64,000 nucleotides of DNA, taken from NCBI RefSeq assembly GCF_016902445.1, contig NZ_JACSNX010000008.1, forward strand, positions 24,789-88,788. The letters run 5' to 3'. A model generated the notes under the pieces. It was not told where the DNA came from, searched no databases, and saw only the letters and a list, made by a program, of their open reading frames with translations. Position numbers and translations under genes: made by a program. Below are positions 49,082 through 58,255 of the stretch, piece after piece. This DNA is from Oscillibacter valericigenes. Its GTDB lineage: Bacteria > Bacillota > Clostridia > Oscillospirales > Oscillospiraceae. The stretch's first letter is position 1. Every line of letters begins with the position of its first letter.

Positions 49082-50356
49082 TTATCTTACAATGATAGAA
49101 TCTCTTTCGGGACCCACGGAGACGTAGGTGATGCGGCAGCCGATCTCCCGCTCCACATACTCCACATAGTCCCGGGCCGCCTGGGGCAGATCCTCCCAGG
49201 TCCGGACGCCGGAGATGTCGCACTTCCAGCCGGGCATAGCCGTCATCACCGGCTTGGCGTCCGGCAGCACGGCGGGGAAGGGGAAGTCGTCGGTCTCCTG
49301 GCCGTTCAGCTCATACCGGGCGCAGATGGGGATCTGGTCCATGTAGCTCAGCACGTCCAGCTTGGTCAGGGCGATGTCCGTGGCCCCCTGGCACTGGATG
49401 CCGTACCGGGTGGCCACGATGTCGATGGGACCCACCCGGCGGGGCCGGCCGGTCTTGGCGCCGTATTCGCCGCCGGCCTCCCGCAGCTGCTCCGCCTCCT
49501 GGCCGAACCACTCGCAGGTGAAGGGGCCCTCGCCCACGCAGGAGGAGTAGGCCTTCACCACGCCGATGACCTTGTCCAGCTTGGCGGTAGGCAGGCCGGA
49601 GCCCACCGGCGCATAGGCGGCGATGGGGTTGGAGGAGGTGGTGTAGGGGTAGATGCCGTAGTCCAGGTCCCGCAGAGAGCCCAGCTGGGCCTCGAACAGG
49701 ATGTTCTTCCCCTCGTTCTGGGCCTGGCGCAGATAGGCGCCGGTGTCGCAGATGAAGGGCTTGATCTTCTCGCCGAAGTCCGCCGCCCAGGCCTTCAGGT
49801 CATCCAGGGTGTAGGGCCTGGCACCGTAGACCTTCTCCAGCGTCAGGTTCTTCCATTCCAGAATGCCTGCCAGGTGGTCCCACAGCTTGTCCGGGTACAG
49901 CAGCTCACCGGCCATGACGGTCTTCTTCTGGTACTTGTCGGAGTAGAAGGGAGCGATGCCCTGCTTGGTGGAGCCGTACTTCTTGTCCGCCAGGCGGGCC
50001 TCCTCCAGGGCGTCCAGATCCCGGTGCCAGGGCAGCAGCAAAGACGCCCGGTCGCTGATCTTCAGGTTCTCCGGCGTGATGGCCACGCCCTTGCCGGTGA
50101 CATCCGCGATCTCTGTCCACAGGCTTTCGCAGTCCAGGGCCACGCCGTTGCCCAGGATGTTCACCACGCCCTTGCGGAAGATGCCGGAGGGCAGCAGATG
50201 CAGGGCGAACTTGCCGAACTCGTTCACCACGGTGTGGCCGGCGTTGCCGCCTCCCTGATAGCGGACCACCACGTCATAGTCAGCGGTGATCAGGTCCACC
50301 ATGCGGCCCTTGCCCTCGTCGCCCCAGTTGATTCCCACGATGGCACAATTTGACAT
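49082..50356 (-). CDS. purA: Adenylosuccinate synthetase
   Basis: A 424-residue PurA. VGINWGDEGKGRMVDLI (GTP site with catalytic Asp/Lys), QGGGNAGHTVV (catalytic His) and GVVKAYSSCVGEGPF, close to the conserved GVxKAY block, are seen. It joins IMP and aspartate with GTP. The ATG follows GGGAGG. It has a clear promoter and lies upstream of purB. Confidence 0.97.
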   Translation of the reverse strand: MSNCAIVGINWGDEGKGRMVDLITADYDVVVRYQGGGNAGHTVVNEFGKFALHLLPSGIFRKGVVNILGNGVALDCESLWTEIADVTGKGVAITPENLKISDRASLLLPWHRDLDALEEARLADKKYGSTKQGIAPFYSDKYQKKTVMAGELLYPDKLWDHLAGILEWKNLTLEKVYGARPYTLDDLKAWAADFGEKIKPFICDTGAYLRQAQNEGKNILFEAQLGSLRDLDYGIYPYTTSSNPIAAYAPVGSGLPTAKLDKVIGVVKAYSSCVGEGPFTCEWFGQEAEQLREAGGEYGAKTGRPRRVGPIDIVATRYGIQCQGATDIALTKLDVLSYMDQIPICARYELNGQETDDFPFPAVLPDAKPVMTAMPGWKCDISGVRTWEDLPQAARDYVEYVEREIGCRITYVSVGPERDSIIVR

Positions 50357-50429
50357 ATCCCAAAACCTCCCGGTCTATATTTATACGGAAAAAACGTCTC
50401 AGGCCGGGCACACATACCCAACCTTTCTT

Positions 50430-50458
50430 ATTATATCGGTGCAAATCTTATAAGTAAA
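50430..50458 (-). promoter_or_regulatory. Promoter of purA
   Basis: TTTACT and TATAAT on the minus strand with a 17-base spacer. Confidence 0.75.
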
Positions 50459-50490
50459 GAACAACCTCGTTATGCCGGGGATAAATTTCT

Positions 50491-51270
50491 CTAATAGGTC
50501 GACCTTTCCGGCGCCTCGACCGCGGGAGCTCCTGCATAGACCAACGTCTCATTGGGCTGGAGCAGCAGGCCGTTCTGGGAAAACTGGCCGAACAGATCCT
50601 CCAGCGCCGCCAAATAGGCGGGATAACCGGCATCCCCCTCCCGCAGGGAGTAGGAGCTGGAAAAGCACCGCCGCAGAAAGCGGTCCCGGTCCAGTGTCAG
50701 GGGGTTGGGGAACCGCCGCTTCTCGTACCGTCCGCCGAAGAATGCCCGGATGCGGGGATCATCTTCCGCCATCCCGCCGCTGAAGCCCCGAAAATCCGGG
50801 CAGTGGACCCGAAAGAGCCCGGCCAGCGCCTGGTTGACCGGCGCGTCCGTCCGGATGTTCCAGATGAGATAGACCTGCCCGCCGGGGCGCAGGATCCGGC
50901 GGCACTCCCGGGCAAAGGCACCGCCGTCGAACCAGTGGAACGCCTGGGCGGCTGTGACGAAGTCCACGGACCGGTCCGGCAGCCCCGTGTCCCGGTCCGT
51001 GCCGTTCCGGGAGGTGAAGCGGGGATCCGCTCCCAAAAGCGATTCTGCCGCGCTCCGCATATCCCTGTTGGGCTCCACGCCGCAGACGCGGAATCCTGCC
51101 GCCAGCAGCTGGGCGGACAGCTTTCCGGTGCCGGAGCCCACGTCCGCTGCGGCAAAGTCCCCCGGCGGCGTGTATAGGGTCTCCAGCCAGTCCAGAAGTC
51201 CCTGAGCATAAGAGGGCCTGCCCGCCTGATAGTCTTCCTGCCGCCCGGTGAAGCGGTCCGTGTGGTCCAT
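50491..51270 (-). CDS. Class I SAM-dependent methyltransferase
   Basis: A 259-residue methyltransferase. Motif I is ADVGSGTGKLSAQLLAAG, followed by GVEPNRDMR (motif II acid) and a FVTAAQAFHWFDGGAFARE segment as in the UbiE/COQ5 and Tam-like methyltransferase-11 group. Target unknown: small molecules or trans-aconitate-like acids are possible. It has a good promoter and is separate from purA. Confidence 0.88.
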   Translation of the reverse strand: MDHTDRFTGRQEDYQAGRPSYAQGLLDWLETLYTPPGDFAAADVGSGTGKLSAQLLAAGFRVCGVEPNRDMRSAAESLLGADPRFTSRNGTDRDTGLPDRSVDFVTAAQAFHWFDGGAFARECRRILRPGGQVYLIWNIRTDAPVNQALAGLFRVHCPDFRGFSGGMAEDDPRIRAFFGGRYEKRRFPNPLTLDRDRFLRRCFSSSYSLREGDAGYPAYLAALEDLFGQFSQNGLLLQPNETLVYAGAPAVEAPERSTY

Positions 51271-51309
51271 GGTACGACCTCCGTTTCCTGTTTTCCGATT
51301 TGTATCCCG

Positions 51310-51338
51310 ATTGTATCATGGCGCAGCGCGATCCGCAA
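51310..51338 (-). promoter_or_regulatory. Promoter of the methyltransferase gene
   Basis: TTGCGG and TACAAT on the minus strand with a 17-base spacer. Confidence 0.7.
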
Positions 51339-51378
51339 GCCGCGGCCGGACCGAGATGGAAAAGACCCGGTTCTCCAC

Positions 51379-51407
51379 TTCCAAAACGGCACGGGGTGTG
51401 ATATACT
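51379..51407 (+). promoter_or_regulatory. Promoter of the DUF1846 gene
   Basis: TTCCAA and TATACT with a 17-base spacer. Confidence 0.7.
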
Positions 51408-51451
51408 ATCAACCGGATTTTGATCAAACAGAGAGAAAAGGGGAAGATCGT

Positions 51452-52936
51452 ATGCCGGCCATCGGTTTTGACAATCAGAAGTATCTCACCACCCAGTCCG
51501 AGCAGATCAAAAAGCGCATCGCCCAGTTCGGCGGCAAGCTGTATCTGGAGTTCGGCGGCAAGCTGTTCGACGACTACCACGCCTCCCGGGTCCTGCCGGG
51601 ATTCGAGCCGGACAGCAAGATCCGCATGCTCCAGCAGCTGCAGGATGATGTGGAGATCCTCATCGCCATCAACGCCGCGGATATCGAGAAGAACAAGGTC
51701 CGCGGGGACCTGGGCATCACCTATGACGACGACGTGCTGCGGCTGATCGACATCTTCCGGGGCATGGGCTTTTATGTGGGCGGCGTGGTGATGACCCGCT
51801 ACAGCGGCCAGGGGGCGGCGGACGCCTTTTTGAAGCGGCTGACGGCTCTGGGCATCCGGTGCTACCGCCACTATCCCATCGCCGGCTACCCCTCCGACGT
51901 ACAGCACATCGTCAGCGACGAGGGCCTGGGAAAGAACGACTACGTGGAGACCACCCATCCCCTGGTGGTGGTGACGGCGCCGGGCCCCGGCAGCGGCAAG
52001 ATGGCCACCTGCCTGAGCCAGCTCTACCACGACTACAAGCGGGGCATCCGGTCCGGCTACGCCAAGTTTGAGACATTCCCCATCTGGAATCTGCCCCTGA
52101 AGCACCCGGTGAACCTGGCCTATGAGGCGGCCACGGCAGACCTGAACGACGTGAACATGATCGACCCCTTCCACCTGGAGGCCTATGGCAAGACGGCAGT
52201 GAACTACAACCGGGACGTGGAGATCTTTCCGGTGCTGAACGCCATTTTTGAGAAGATCCAGGGCACATCTCCCTACCAGTCTCCCACGGACATGGGCGTG
52301 AACATGGCGGGCAGCTGCATCTGCGACGACGAGGTGTGCTGCGCCGCCAGCCGGATGGAGATCCTGCGGCGGTACTACACCGCCTGCGCAGAACGGCTGC
52401 GGGGCAAGGCCGGGGACGAGCCGGTGCGGAAGCTGGAGCTGGTGATGCAGCAGGCGAACGTCACCCCGGAGATCTGCCCGGCGGTGTCCGCGGCCCTGCT
52501 GAAGGCGGAGACCACCGGCGGCCCCGCCGGCGCCATGGTGCTGCCGGACGGCCGGGTGGTCACTGGCAAGACCTCCGATACCCTGGGGGCGGCCTCCGCC
52601 CTGCTGCTGAACGCATTGAAGGCTGTGGGCGGCATCGGCGACCAGTTCGAGCTGATCTCCGCCCAGGTGCTGGAGCCGGTGTGCCGGCTCAAGACGCAAT
52701 ACCTGGGCCACAAGAACCCCCGTCTCCACACGGATGAGGTGCTGATGGCCCTGACCATCTCCGCCCTTACCAATCCCCTGGCGGAGCTGGCCCAGCAGCA
52801 GCTGCCCAAGCTCCGGGGCTGCGACGCCCACTTCACGGTGATCCTCAGCGATGTGGACGAAAACCTTCTGCGGCGGCTGGGCATCAACGTCAGCTGTGAG
52901 GCACGGTACGAGACGAAGAAGCTGTATCACAAATAA
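51452..52936 (+). CDS. DUF1846 family protein
   Basis: A 494-residue protein of the DUF1846 family, recognised by the N-terminal MPAIGFDNQKYLTTQSEQIK and GKLYLEFGGKLFDDYHASRVLPGF. A P-loop-like APGPGSGKMATCLSQLYHD lies near residue 175. CICDDEVCCAASRMEILRRY carries four cysteines. Structures of this family are known, but the reaction is not established. The length is normal for the family. It stands alone, and the 1 kb after it is non-coding. Confidence 0.9.
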   Translation: MPAIGFDNQKYLTTQSEQIKKRIAQFGGKLYLEFGGKLFDDYHASRVLPGFEPDSKIRMLQQLQDDVEILIAINAADIEKNKVRGDLGITYDDDVLRLIDIFRGMGFYVGGVVMTRYSGQGAADAFLKRLTALGIRCYRHYPIAGYPSDVQHIVSDEGLGKNDYVETTHPLVVVTAPGPGSGKMATCLSQLYHDYKRGIRSGYAKFETFPIWNLPLKHPVNLAYEAATADLNDVNMIDPFHLEAYGKTAVNYNRDVEIFPVLNAIFEKIQGTSPYQSPTDMGVNMAGSCICDDEVCCAASRMEILRRYYTACAERLRGKAGDEPVRKLELVMQQANVTPEICPAVSAALLKAETTGGPAGAMVLPDGRVVTGKTSDTLGAASALLLNALKAVGGIGDQFELISAQVLEPVCRLKTQYLGHKNPRLHTDEVLMALTISALTNPLAELAQQQLPKLRGCDAHFTVILSDVDENLLRRLGINVSCEARYETKKLYHK

Positions 52937-53024
52937 GAAGGGCGATCTCCGAGCTGGGGATACGCCGCTTGGAATATGGGGCTCCGCTTTCCGGAGGGAA
53001 GGGACTGGTGAAAGGCGTCCCTTC

Positions 53025-53175
53025 GGAGAGGCGGGGGCCGCCGTTCGGCGGCCTCGGGGGTCTGGCTCCCGCCAGGGGGTTGTTCCCACAGGGATGCGCC
53101 CCCCATTCTCTTTTTGGTCTTGCCCAAAAAGAGAATGCGCCGCGCCCGGTGGAAGAGAAAAAGGCGCTTCGGCGG
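53025..53175 (+). repeat. Hairpin-bearing repeat, copy A
   Basis: Contains GGGGCCGCCGTTCGGCGGCC, then GGGATGCGCCCCCCATTCTC and the 14-bp perfect hairpin CATTCTCTTTTTGG-TCTTGC-CCAAAAAGAGAATG (53104-53137), then AAGAGAAAAAGGCG. The reverse complement of copy B follows the same order. Confidence 0.7.
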
Positions 53176-53694
53176 GTCGGTCTGCGCCAGCGCAGACCTC
53201 CTGCCGCCGGCGGGGGAAGGCTGGCACTTCCTTGTAGAAGTCAGGGACGGAAACGTCCGGCCCTTGGGGAAACCTTTGGCCCGGGGAGGTCTGGGATACA
53301 TCCAGCTTCTCTTTTCGCTGCCGCTGGCCGGTTGTTGATGAGAGCTGTAGCATGGGCCAACGCAACAGCCCCTATGCCTGTCCGGGCAGCGCGTAGCGAC
53401 TGCGCAGCCGTTGGCGGCTTTGCCGCTTACGGATGCGGCGTGCCCCTTGCGGGCAAGCGGAACGCGCGGAAGGAGGAGCCAGTGGAACACTGGTGACGGA
53501 AATACTGGGAGCGCCGCAGCGCGAGACAGTAAAAGAGAAGCTGGTCAAATGCGTTCTTGCACCCCGACGACCTCCGCACCATCCGCCACGGGACGGCAGT
53601 ACCGACCTCGCAGAAGACCCAAGCGTGCCCGAAGGCAAGGCCAAATCGGCGCTTGCACCGATACGTCGCCCCCCGTCGCGCGGAGGGCCACTGC

Positions 53695-53860
53695 ACCGGA
53701 GCGCGCCAACGCTTTTCTCTTTGGACCGTGCACGGCCCGTTTCTCTTTTGGCACGACAAAAGAGAAATGGGGGGTGCATCCCCGTTGGACAAGCCCCCCT
53801 GCGGGAGCAGATCCCCTCCCGGCCGCCGTTCGGCGGCCCCTCCCCACCCAGCAGCGGGTG
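53695..53860 (-). repeat. Hairpin-bearing repeat, copy B (inverted)
   Basis: On the minus strand: GGGGCCGCCGAACGGCGGCC, GGGGATGCACCCCCCATTTC, the hairpin TTTCTCTTTTG-TCGTGC-CAAAAGAGAAA (53767-53740) and AAAGAGAAAAGCG. It matches copy A throughout with scattered differences; the hairpin arms differ together, so pairing is kept. Confidence 0.7.
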
Positions 53861-53943
53861 CATCTGTCCAGCCATCCCAATGACCGTATTTCCCTGGCGG
53901 CAGACAGCCGCCCCATTTCACAGAAAAGGAAGGATCACGCCCC

Positions 53944-56112
53944 ATGCAGGACATCATCCAACAGCTGGCAGCTGAACTGAACAAGGATCCCCGCCACGTG
54001 GAAAACGTGGTCCGCCTTCTGGACGAGGGCAACACCATCCCCTTCATCGCCCGGTACCGCAAGGAGCTCCACGGCGCCATGGACGACACCGCCCTGCGGA
54101 CACTGGAGGAGCGGCTCCAGTACCTGCGGAACCTGGCGGACCGCCGGGAGGCGGTGAAGAAGGCCATCGAGGAGCAGGGCAAGCTGACGGATGCGCTCTC
54201 CGCCGCCATCGACGCCGCCCAGACCCTGGCGGAGGTGGAGGACCTGTACCGCCCCTACAAGCAGAAGCGCCGCACCCGGGCCACCGCCGCCCGGGAGAAG
54301 GGGCTGGCGCCCCTGGCGGAGGTGCTGTTCGCCCAGGGCCCGGACTGCCCGGACCCGGCGGCGGAGGCCGCCCGGTATGTGGATGCCGAAAAGGGCGTGG
54401 AGACGGCGGAGGACGCCCTGGCCGGCGCCTCCGACATTATCGCCGAGACCATCAGCGACGACGCGGCCCTCCGCAAGACCCTCCGGTCTCTGCTGGAGCG
54501 GGAGGGCAAGCTCTGCTCCCAGGCGGCGGTGGAGGAGGACTCTGTCTACCGGCTGTACTACGACTTCGCCCAGCCCCTCTCCCGGCTCCAGGGGCACCAG
54601 GTGCTGGCCATCAACCGGGGGGAGAAGGAGAACTTTCTGAAGGTCCGTGTGGAACTGGACCGGGATCGGGCCCTCCAGACCGTCCGGCGCCACGTGATCG
54701 TCCCCGGCAGCGCGGCCATGGAATTCGTCAAGGCCGCGGCGGAGGACGCCTATGACCGCCTGATCTTCCCCGCCCTGGAGCGGGAGGCCCGCTCCGCCCT
54801 GACGGACCAGGCGGACGAGGGGGCCATCGGCCAGTTCGCCCTGAACCTGAAACCCCTGCTGATGCAGCCGCCGGTGAAGGGCAAGGTCACCATGGGCCTG
54901 GACCCGGGATACCGGATGGGTTGCAAGGTGGCGGTTGTGGACGGCACCGGTAAGGTGCTGGACACCGCCGTGGTCTACCCCACCTACGGCGAGCGGCAGG
55001 AGAAGGAGGCCATCGCGACGCTGGCAAAGCTGATCCGGAAGCACGGTGTGGAGCACATCGCCATCGGCAACGGCACCGCCAGCCGGGAGACGGAGCAGAT
55101 GGCGGTGAAGCTGATCCATCAGGTGAACGAGGCCGGCGCCCACGTTAGCTACATGATCGTCAGCGAGGCCGGCGCCAGCGTGTATTCCGCCAGCCCCCTG
55201 GCGGCGGAGGAGTTCCCCCAGTACGACGTGAATCTGCGGTCCGCCGTGTCCATCGCCCGGCGGCTCCAGGACCCTCTGGCGGAGCTGGTGAAGATCGACC
55301 CCAAGGCCATCGGCGTGGGGCAGTACCAGCACGACATGCCCCCCAAGCGGCTGGACGAGGCCCTGAACGGCGTGGTGGAGGACTGCGTCAACGCCGTGGG
55401 CGTGGACGTGAACACCGCCTCCCCCTCCCTGCTCCAGCGGGTGGCGGGGCTGAACGCCGCCACGGCGAAAAATGTGGTGGCCTACCGGGAGGAAAACGGC
55501 CCCTTCACATCCCGCAAGCAGATCCTGAAGGTCCCCAAGCTGGGCCCCAAGGCCTTTGAGCAGTGCGCCGGCTTCCTGCGGGTGCCGGAGAGCAAGAGCA
55601 TCCTGGACAACACCGCCGTCCACCCGGAGAGCTACGGCGCGGCAGAGAAGCTGCTCTCCCTCACCGGCCACTCCCTTGCGGACGTCCGGGACGGGAAGCT
55701 GGGGGACCTGAACGCCCAGATCAAGGCCTATGGCGAAGAGAAAGCGGCGGAGGCCTGCGGCGTGGGTGTGCCCACGCTGCGGGACGTGGCAGCGGAGCTG
55801 ATGAAGCCCGGCCGGGACATCCGGGACGAGCTGCCCAAGCCCATCCTCCGCACCGACGTGCTGGAGATGAAGGACCTGAAGCCCGGCATGGTGCTGACGG
55901 GCACGGTCCGCAACGTCATCGACTTCGGTGTCTTCGTGGACATCGGCGTCCACCAGGACGGCCTGGTCCACATCTCCCAGGTGTCCAAGAAGTTCATCAG
56001 GCACCCCTCCGAGGTGGTATCCGTGGGCGACATCGTCCAGGTTGTGGTGCTGGAGGTGGATGAGAAGAAAAAGCGCATCAGCCTCTCTATGAAGCAGGCG
56101 CCCAAGGCGTGA
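53944..56112 (+). CDS. tex: Tex family RNA-binding protein
   Basis: A 722-residue Tex/YqgF-type protein. The N-terminal helical Tex domain begins DIIQQLAAELNKDPRHVENV and has IPFIARYRKELHGAMDD. A YqgF RNase H-like core lies around residues 315-450 (GLDPGYRMGCKVAVVDGTGK). Helix-hairpin-helix repeats follow (VNTASPSLLQRVAGLNAATA), and the C-terminal S1 domain reads LTGTVRNVIDFGVFVDIGVH. It binds nucleic acid and affects transcription; the exact action in Firmicutes is uncertain. Length is normal. Confidence 0.96.
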   Translation: MQDIIQQLAAELNKDPRHVENVVRLLDEGNTIPFIARYRKELHGAMDDTALRTLEERLQYLRNLADRREAVKKAIEEQGKLTDALSAAIDAAQTLAEVEDLYRPYKQKRRTRATAAREKGLAPLAEVLFAQGPDCPDPAAEAARYVDAEKGVETAEDALAGASDIIAETISDDAALRKTLRSLLEREGKLCSQAAVEEDSVYRLYYDFAQPLSRLQGHQVLAINRGEKENFLKVRVELDRDRALQTVRRHVIVPGSAAMEFVKAAAEDAYDRLIFPALEREARSALTDQADEGAIGQFALNLKPLLMQPPVKGKVTMGLDPGYRMGCKVAVVDGTGKVLDTAVVYPTYGERQEKEAIATLAKLIRKHGVEHIAIGNGTASRETEQMAVKLIHQVNEAGAHVSYMIVSEAGASVYSASPLAAEEFPQYDVNLRSAVSIARRLQDPLAELVKIDPKAIGVGQYQHDMPPKRLDEALNGVVEDCVNAVGVDVNTASPSLLQRVAGLNAATAKNVVAYREENGPFTSRKQILKVPKLGPKAFEQCAGFLRVPESKSILDNTAVHPESYGAAEKLLSLTGHSLADVRDGKLGDLNAQIKAYGEEKAAEACGVGVPTLRDVAAELMKPGRDIRDELPKPILRTDVLEMKDLKPGMVLTGTVRNVIDFGVFVDIGVHQDGLVHISQVSKKFIRHPSEVVSVGDIVQVVVLEVDEKKKRISLSMKQAPKA

Positions 56113-56125
56113 GGAGGAAGCGGCC

Positions 56126-56515
56126 ATGACGATGATGACCATCGATCAGGTGAACGACCTGCTGGACGACATGGCGGACAGCTTTCCGGAGGAACTGTTC
56201 GACGGTCTCAACGGCGGCATCAACCTGCTGGAGGAGGCCAGGCCGGACCCGGAATTCCCCCAGGGGGAGATGTATATCCTGGGGGAGTACTGCGATGACT
56301 GCCTGGGCCAGTACATCAACCTGTACTACGGATCCTTCGCCGCCCTGGCGGAGCGGGAGGACTGGGACGAGCAAACCTGGGAGGACGAGCTGTACACCAC
56401 CCTCTCCCACGAGCTGACCCACCACATGGAGGGCCGGGGCGGGCTCCACGCCCTGGACGACCGGGACGCGGCGGAGCTGGAGGAATACCGCCGGGAGTAC
56501 GGCGGGGAGACATGA
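56126..56515 (+). CDS. Small zinc metallopeptidase-like protein (MMP37/zincin_1 family)
   Basis: A 129-residue protein with SHELTHHMEGRGG, an HExxHH zinc site near residues 93-98, in a short minimal metalloprotease fold. LYYGSFAALAE and an ILGEYCDDCLGQYI segment with two Cys precede it. Such proteins are present in many Actinobacteria and Clostridia; no substrate is known. It follows tex by 13 bases and shares its transcript. The ribosome site is GGAGGAAG. Confidence 0.8.
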   Translation: MTMMTIDQVNDLLDDMADSFPEELFDGLNGGINLLEEARPDPEFPQGEMYILGEYCDDCLGQYINLYYGSFAALAEREDWDEQTWEDELYTTLSHELTHHMEGRGGLHALDDRDAAELEEYRREYGGET

Positions 56516-56524
56516 TGAAACAGA

Positions 56525-56556
56525 ACCGCCCCGTGCCACAGGCACGGGGCGGTTTT
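56525..56556 (+). terminator. Terminator of tex and the metallopeptidase gene
   Basis: ACCGCCCCGTGCC-ACA-GGCACGGGGCGGTTTT, 13-bp stem with a T-run. Confidence 0.9.
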
Positions 56557-56572
56557 GATATCCGGAGGGAGA

Positions 56573-57346
56573 TCAGCCCTTGTCCTGCCGGATGATCCGG
56601 CGCAGGGCCTCGATGGCGGAGAGGATGGGCTTTTGGATGCTGTCGGTGGGATAGACGTCGGCGCTGTTGCGCTTGGAGACGGACCCGTCGAAATTGGTGG
56701 CGGACACCAGGATGGAGGCGGTGCGCACGCCCAGGCTGGCGCCCACGGAGAAGAGGATGGACTCCTCCATGGAGGTGCAGACGGCGCCGCCCCGGACGTA
56801 GCTCTGCCAGCGGCGGATCAGCTCGTCGGCCACCGGCTTCGTCTCCGGCTCCGTCTGGGTGTAGAAGGAGTCCTTGGTGATGCTGACGCCCACCGTGGTG
56901 TGGAAGCCCAGGGAGACGGCGCTCTCCTCCAGGGCCTTCAGCAGCTGGTAGCTGGGCACGGCGGGGAACTCCAGGGGCAGGTAGTGGCGGCTGGTGCCGT
57001 CCATGCGGACGCTGCCGCTGACCACCACGATGTCGCCGCACTGAACGTCGGCGCAGGTGGAGGCACAGGTGCCCACCCGGATGAAGGTGTCCGCCCCGCA
57101 CTTGTGGAGCTCCTCCACACAGATGGCGGTGGAGGGGCCGCCGATGCCGGTGGAGGTGACGGTGACCCGCTCCCCCTCCAGCGTGCCCTCCCAGGTGGTG
57201 AATTCCCGCTTCCGGGTCACCATGCGGGGGTTGTCCAGATGGGCGGCGATCAGCTCGCACCGGTCCGGGTCCCCGGGGACGATGGCGTAGCGGCCCGCCT
57301 CTCCGGGGGCCAGGTTCACATGGAGCATTTTGGCGTTTTCAGACAT
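56573..57346 (-). CDS. udp: Uridine phosphorylase
   Basis: A 257-residue nucleoside phosphorylase of the PNP/UDP superfamily. AIVPGDPDRCELIAAHL is the phosphate-binding part; TGIGGPSTAICVEEL and RVGTCAS follow, and the ribose-binding Met-Glu is in CTSMEES. It splits uridine to uracil and ribose 1-phosphate for salvage. The start is ATG at 57346. It lies close to the DUF1275 gene on the same strand (52 bases). Confidence 0.9.
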   Translation of the reverse strand: MSENAKMLHVNLAPGEAGRYAIVPGDPDRCELIAAHLDNPRMVTRKREFTTWEGTLEGERVTVTSTGIGGPSTAICVEELHKCGADTFIRVGTCASTCADVQCGDIVVVSGSVRMDGTSRHYLPLEFPAVPSYQLLKALEESAVSLGFHTTVGVSITKDSFYTQTEPETKPVADELIRRWQSYVRGGAVCTSMEESILFSVGASLGVRTASILVSATNFDGSVSKRNSADVYPTDSIQKPILSAIEALRRIIRQDKG

Positions 57347-57398
57347 ATGACAGACATCCTTTCCCGAATTTCCCGAATATGATCAGAGGCGCAGAGGA

Positions 57399-58097
57399 TC
57401 AGCGTCCCTCGGCCTCTTCCCGGATCTCCTGGCCGAACATCAGCAGAAAGCTGACGGCCAGCAGCCCGCAGCTGGCCCAGATGGCCCGCCGCCCCCACAG
57501 CTGAGAGACGGCGCCGCCCAGCCCGGCGCCCAGGGCAAAGATGAGGATCACCGCGAAATAGCGGCCGGATCTCCGCAGGGCGGTCCGGTCCCGGGTGTCC
57601 CAGTAGGCGCAGAGGGCATCCACCCCGCTGCGGAGATTGCCGATGCACATGGTGCTGGCGTAGGCACTGCCGTTGACCTTGCGGAAGGCCTGGACCTGCA
57701 TGGCACAGGTGAAGGACACCAGCGCGTTGGCCAGCGGGTCCGCGGCCGGCGGCAGGAATCCCACGGCAAAAAGCAGAACGATCTCCGCCAGAGCCACCAG
57801 CTGCCGCCAGTGGAGCCGGGAGATCCCCTGGCAGCGGCGGCGGACCGCCTCTGCGGCAAAAACACCCAGTGCAAAGGCCAGCAGCGGGATCAGGTAACGC
57901 AGGACCCCGGCGAGGTCTCCTGCAAAGGCGCGCTGGCTCATCAGCACGATGTTCCCGGTCTGGGCATTGGCGAACACACCGCCCCGGACACAGTAGGTAT
58001 AGGCGTCCTGCAGACCGCCGGAGAGCGTCAGAAAGACCATGGTGGAAAAGGCCTCTGACATCTGGCCGTGGCAGGCACCGGGACTGTGTCTGTGCAT
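57399..58097 (-). CDS. DUF1275 (YoaK) family membrane protein
   Basis: A 232-residue protein with about six membrane helices. GGLQDAYTYCVRGGVFANAQ and the following TGNIVLM are the DUF1275 signature, and AYASTMCIGNLRSGVDALC is the second conserved block. Function unknown; a transport role is often suggested. ATG at 58097 follows GGGGGGAGG, and earlier in-frame codons would lie across the promoter. Confidence 0.88.
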   Translation of the reverse strand: MHRHSPGACHGQMSEAFSTMVFLTLSGGLQDAYTYCVRGGVFANAQTGNIVLMSQRAFAGDLAGVLRYLIPLLAFALGVFAAEAVRRRCQGISRLHWRQLVALAEIVLLFAVGFLPPAADPLANALVSFTCAMQVQAFRKVNGSAYASTMCIGNLRSGVDALCAYWDTRDRTALRRSGRYFAVILIFALGAGLGGAVSQLWGRRAIWASCGLLAVSFLLMFGQEIREEAEGR

Positions 58098-58137
58098 GGG
58101 AACCTCCCCCCTTTCCCGGTCAGACTTCTGAAGCAGT

Positions 58138-58166
58138 ATTATAATATGGAGGACGGGAAAAGGCAA
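58138..58166 (-). promoter_or_regulatory. Promoter of the DUF1275 gene
   Basis: TTGCCT and TATAAT on the minus strand with a 17-base spacer. Confidence 0.8.
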
Positions 58167-58202
58167 GCCCGCTCCTGCAGACCGTCCAGTCGAAGCAGGC
58201 AA

Positions 58203-58240
58203 AGCAGCGGCAGATGGCCGCCAGGCCACCTGCCGCTGCT
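58203..58240 (-). terminator. Hairpin after guaA
   Basis: AGCAGCGGCAG and CTGCCGCTGCT form an 11-bp stem over a 16-base loop with its own GC pairing; few T residues follow. Confidence 0.65.
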
Positions 58241-58255
58241 GTCATAAAGATCCAA

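Larger units (their letters stand above)
52937..53943. other. 1-kb non-coding region with inverted repeat copies
   Basis: No supportable gene lies here, though open frames occur on both strands because of high GC. It holds two copies, in opposite orientation, of a roughly 150-base sequence with a strong hairpin (listed separately). The middle part (53200-53690) has no evident structure except GC-rich short palindromes. The final stretch before 53943 holds AAAGGAAGG as ribosome site of the Tex gene. Confidence 0.7.

Noticed and set aside
52969..53975. Several open frames of 100-260 codons on both strands in the 1-kb desert
   Set aside because: They cross the inverted repeats in all frames and end arbitrarily; the repeat structure explains the openness better than protein coding.
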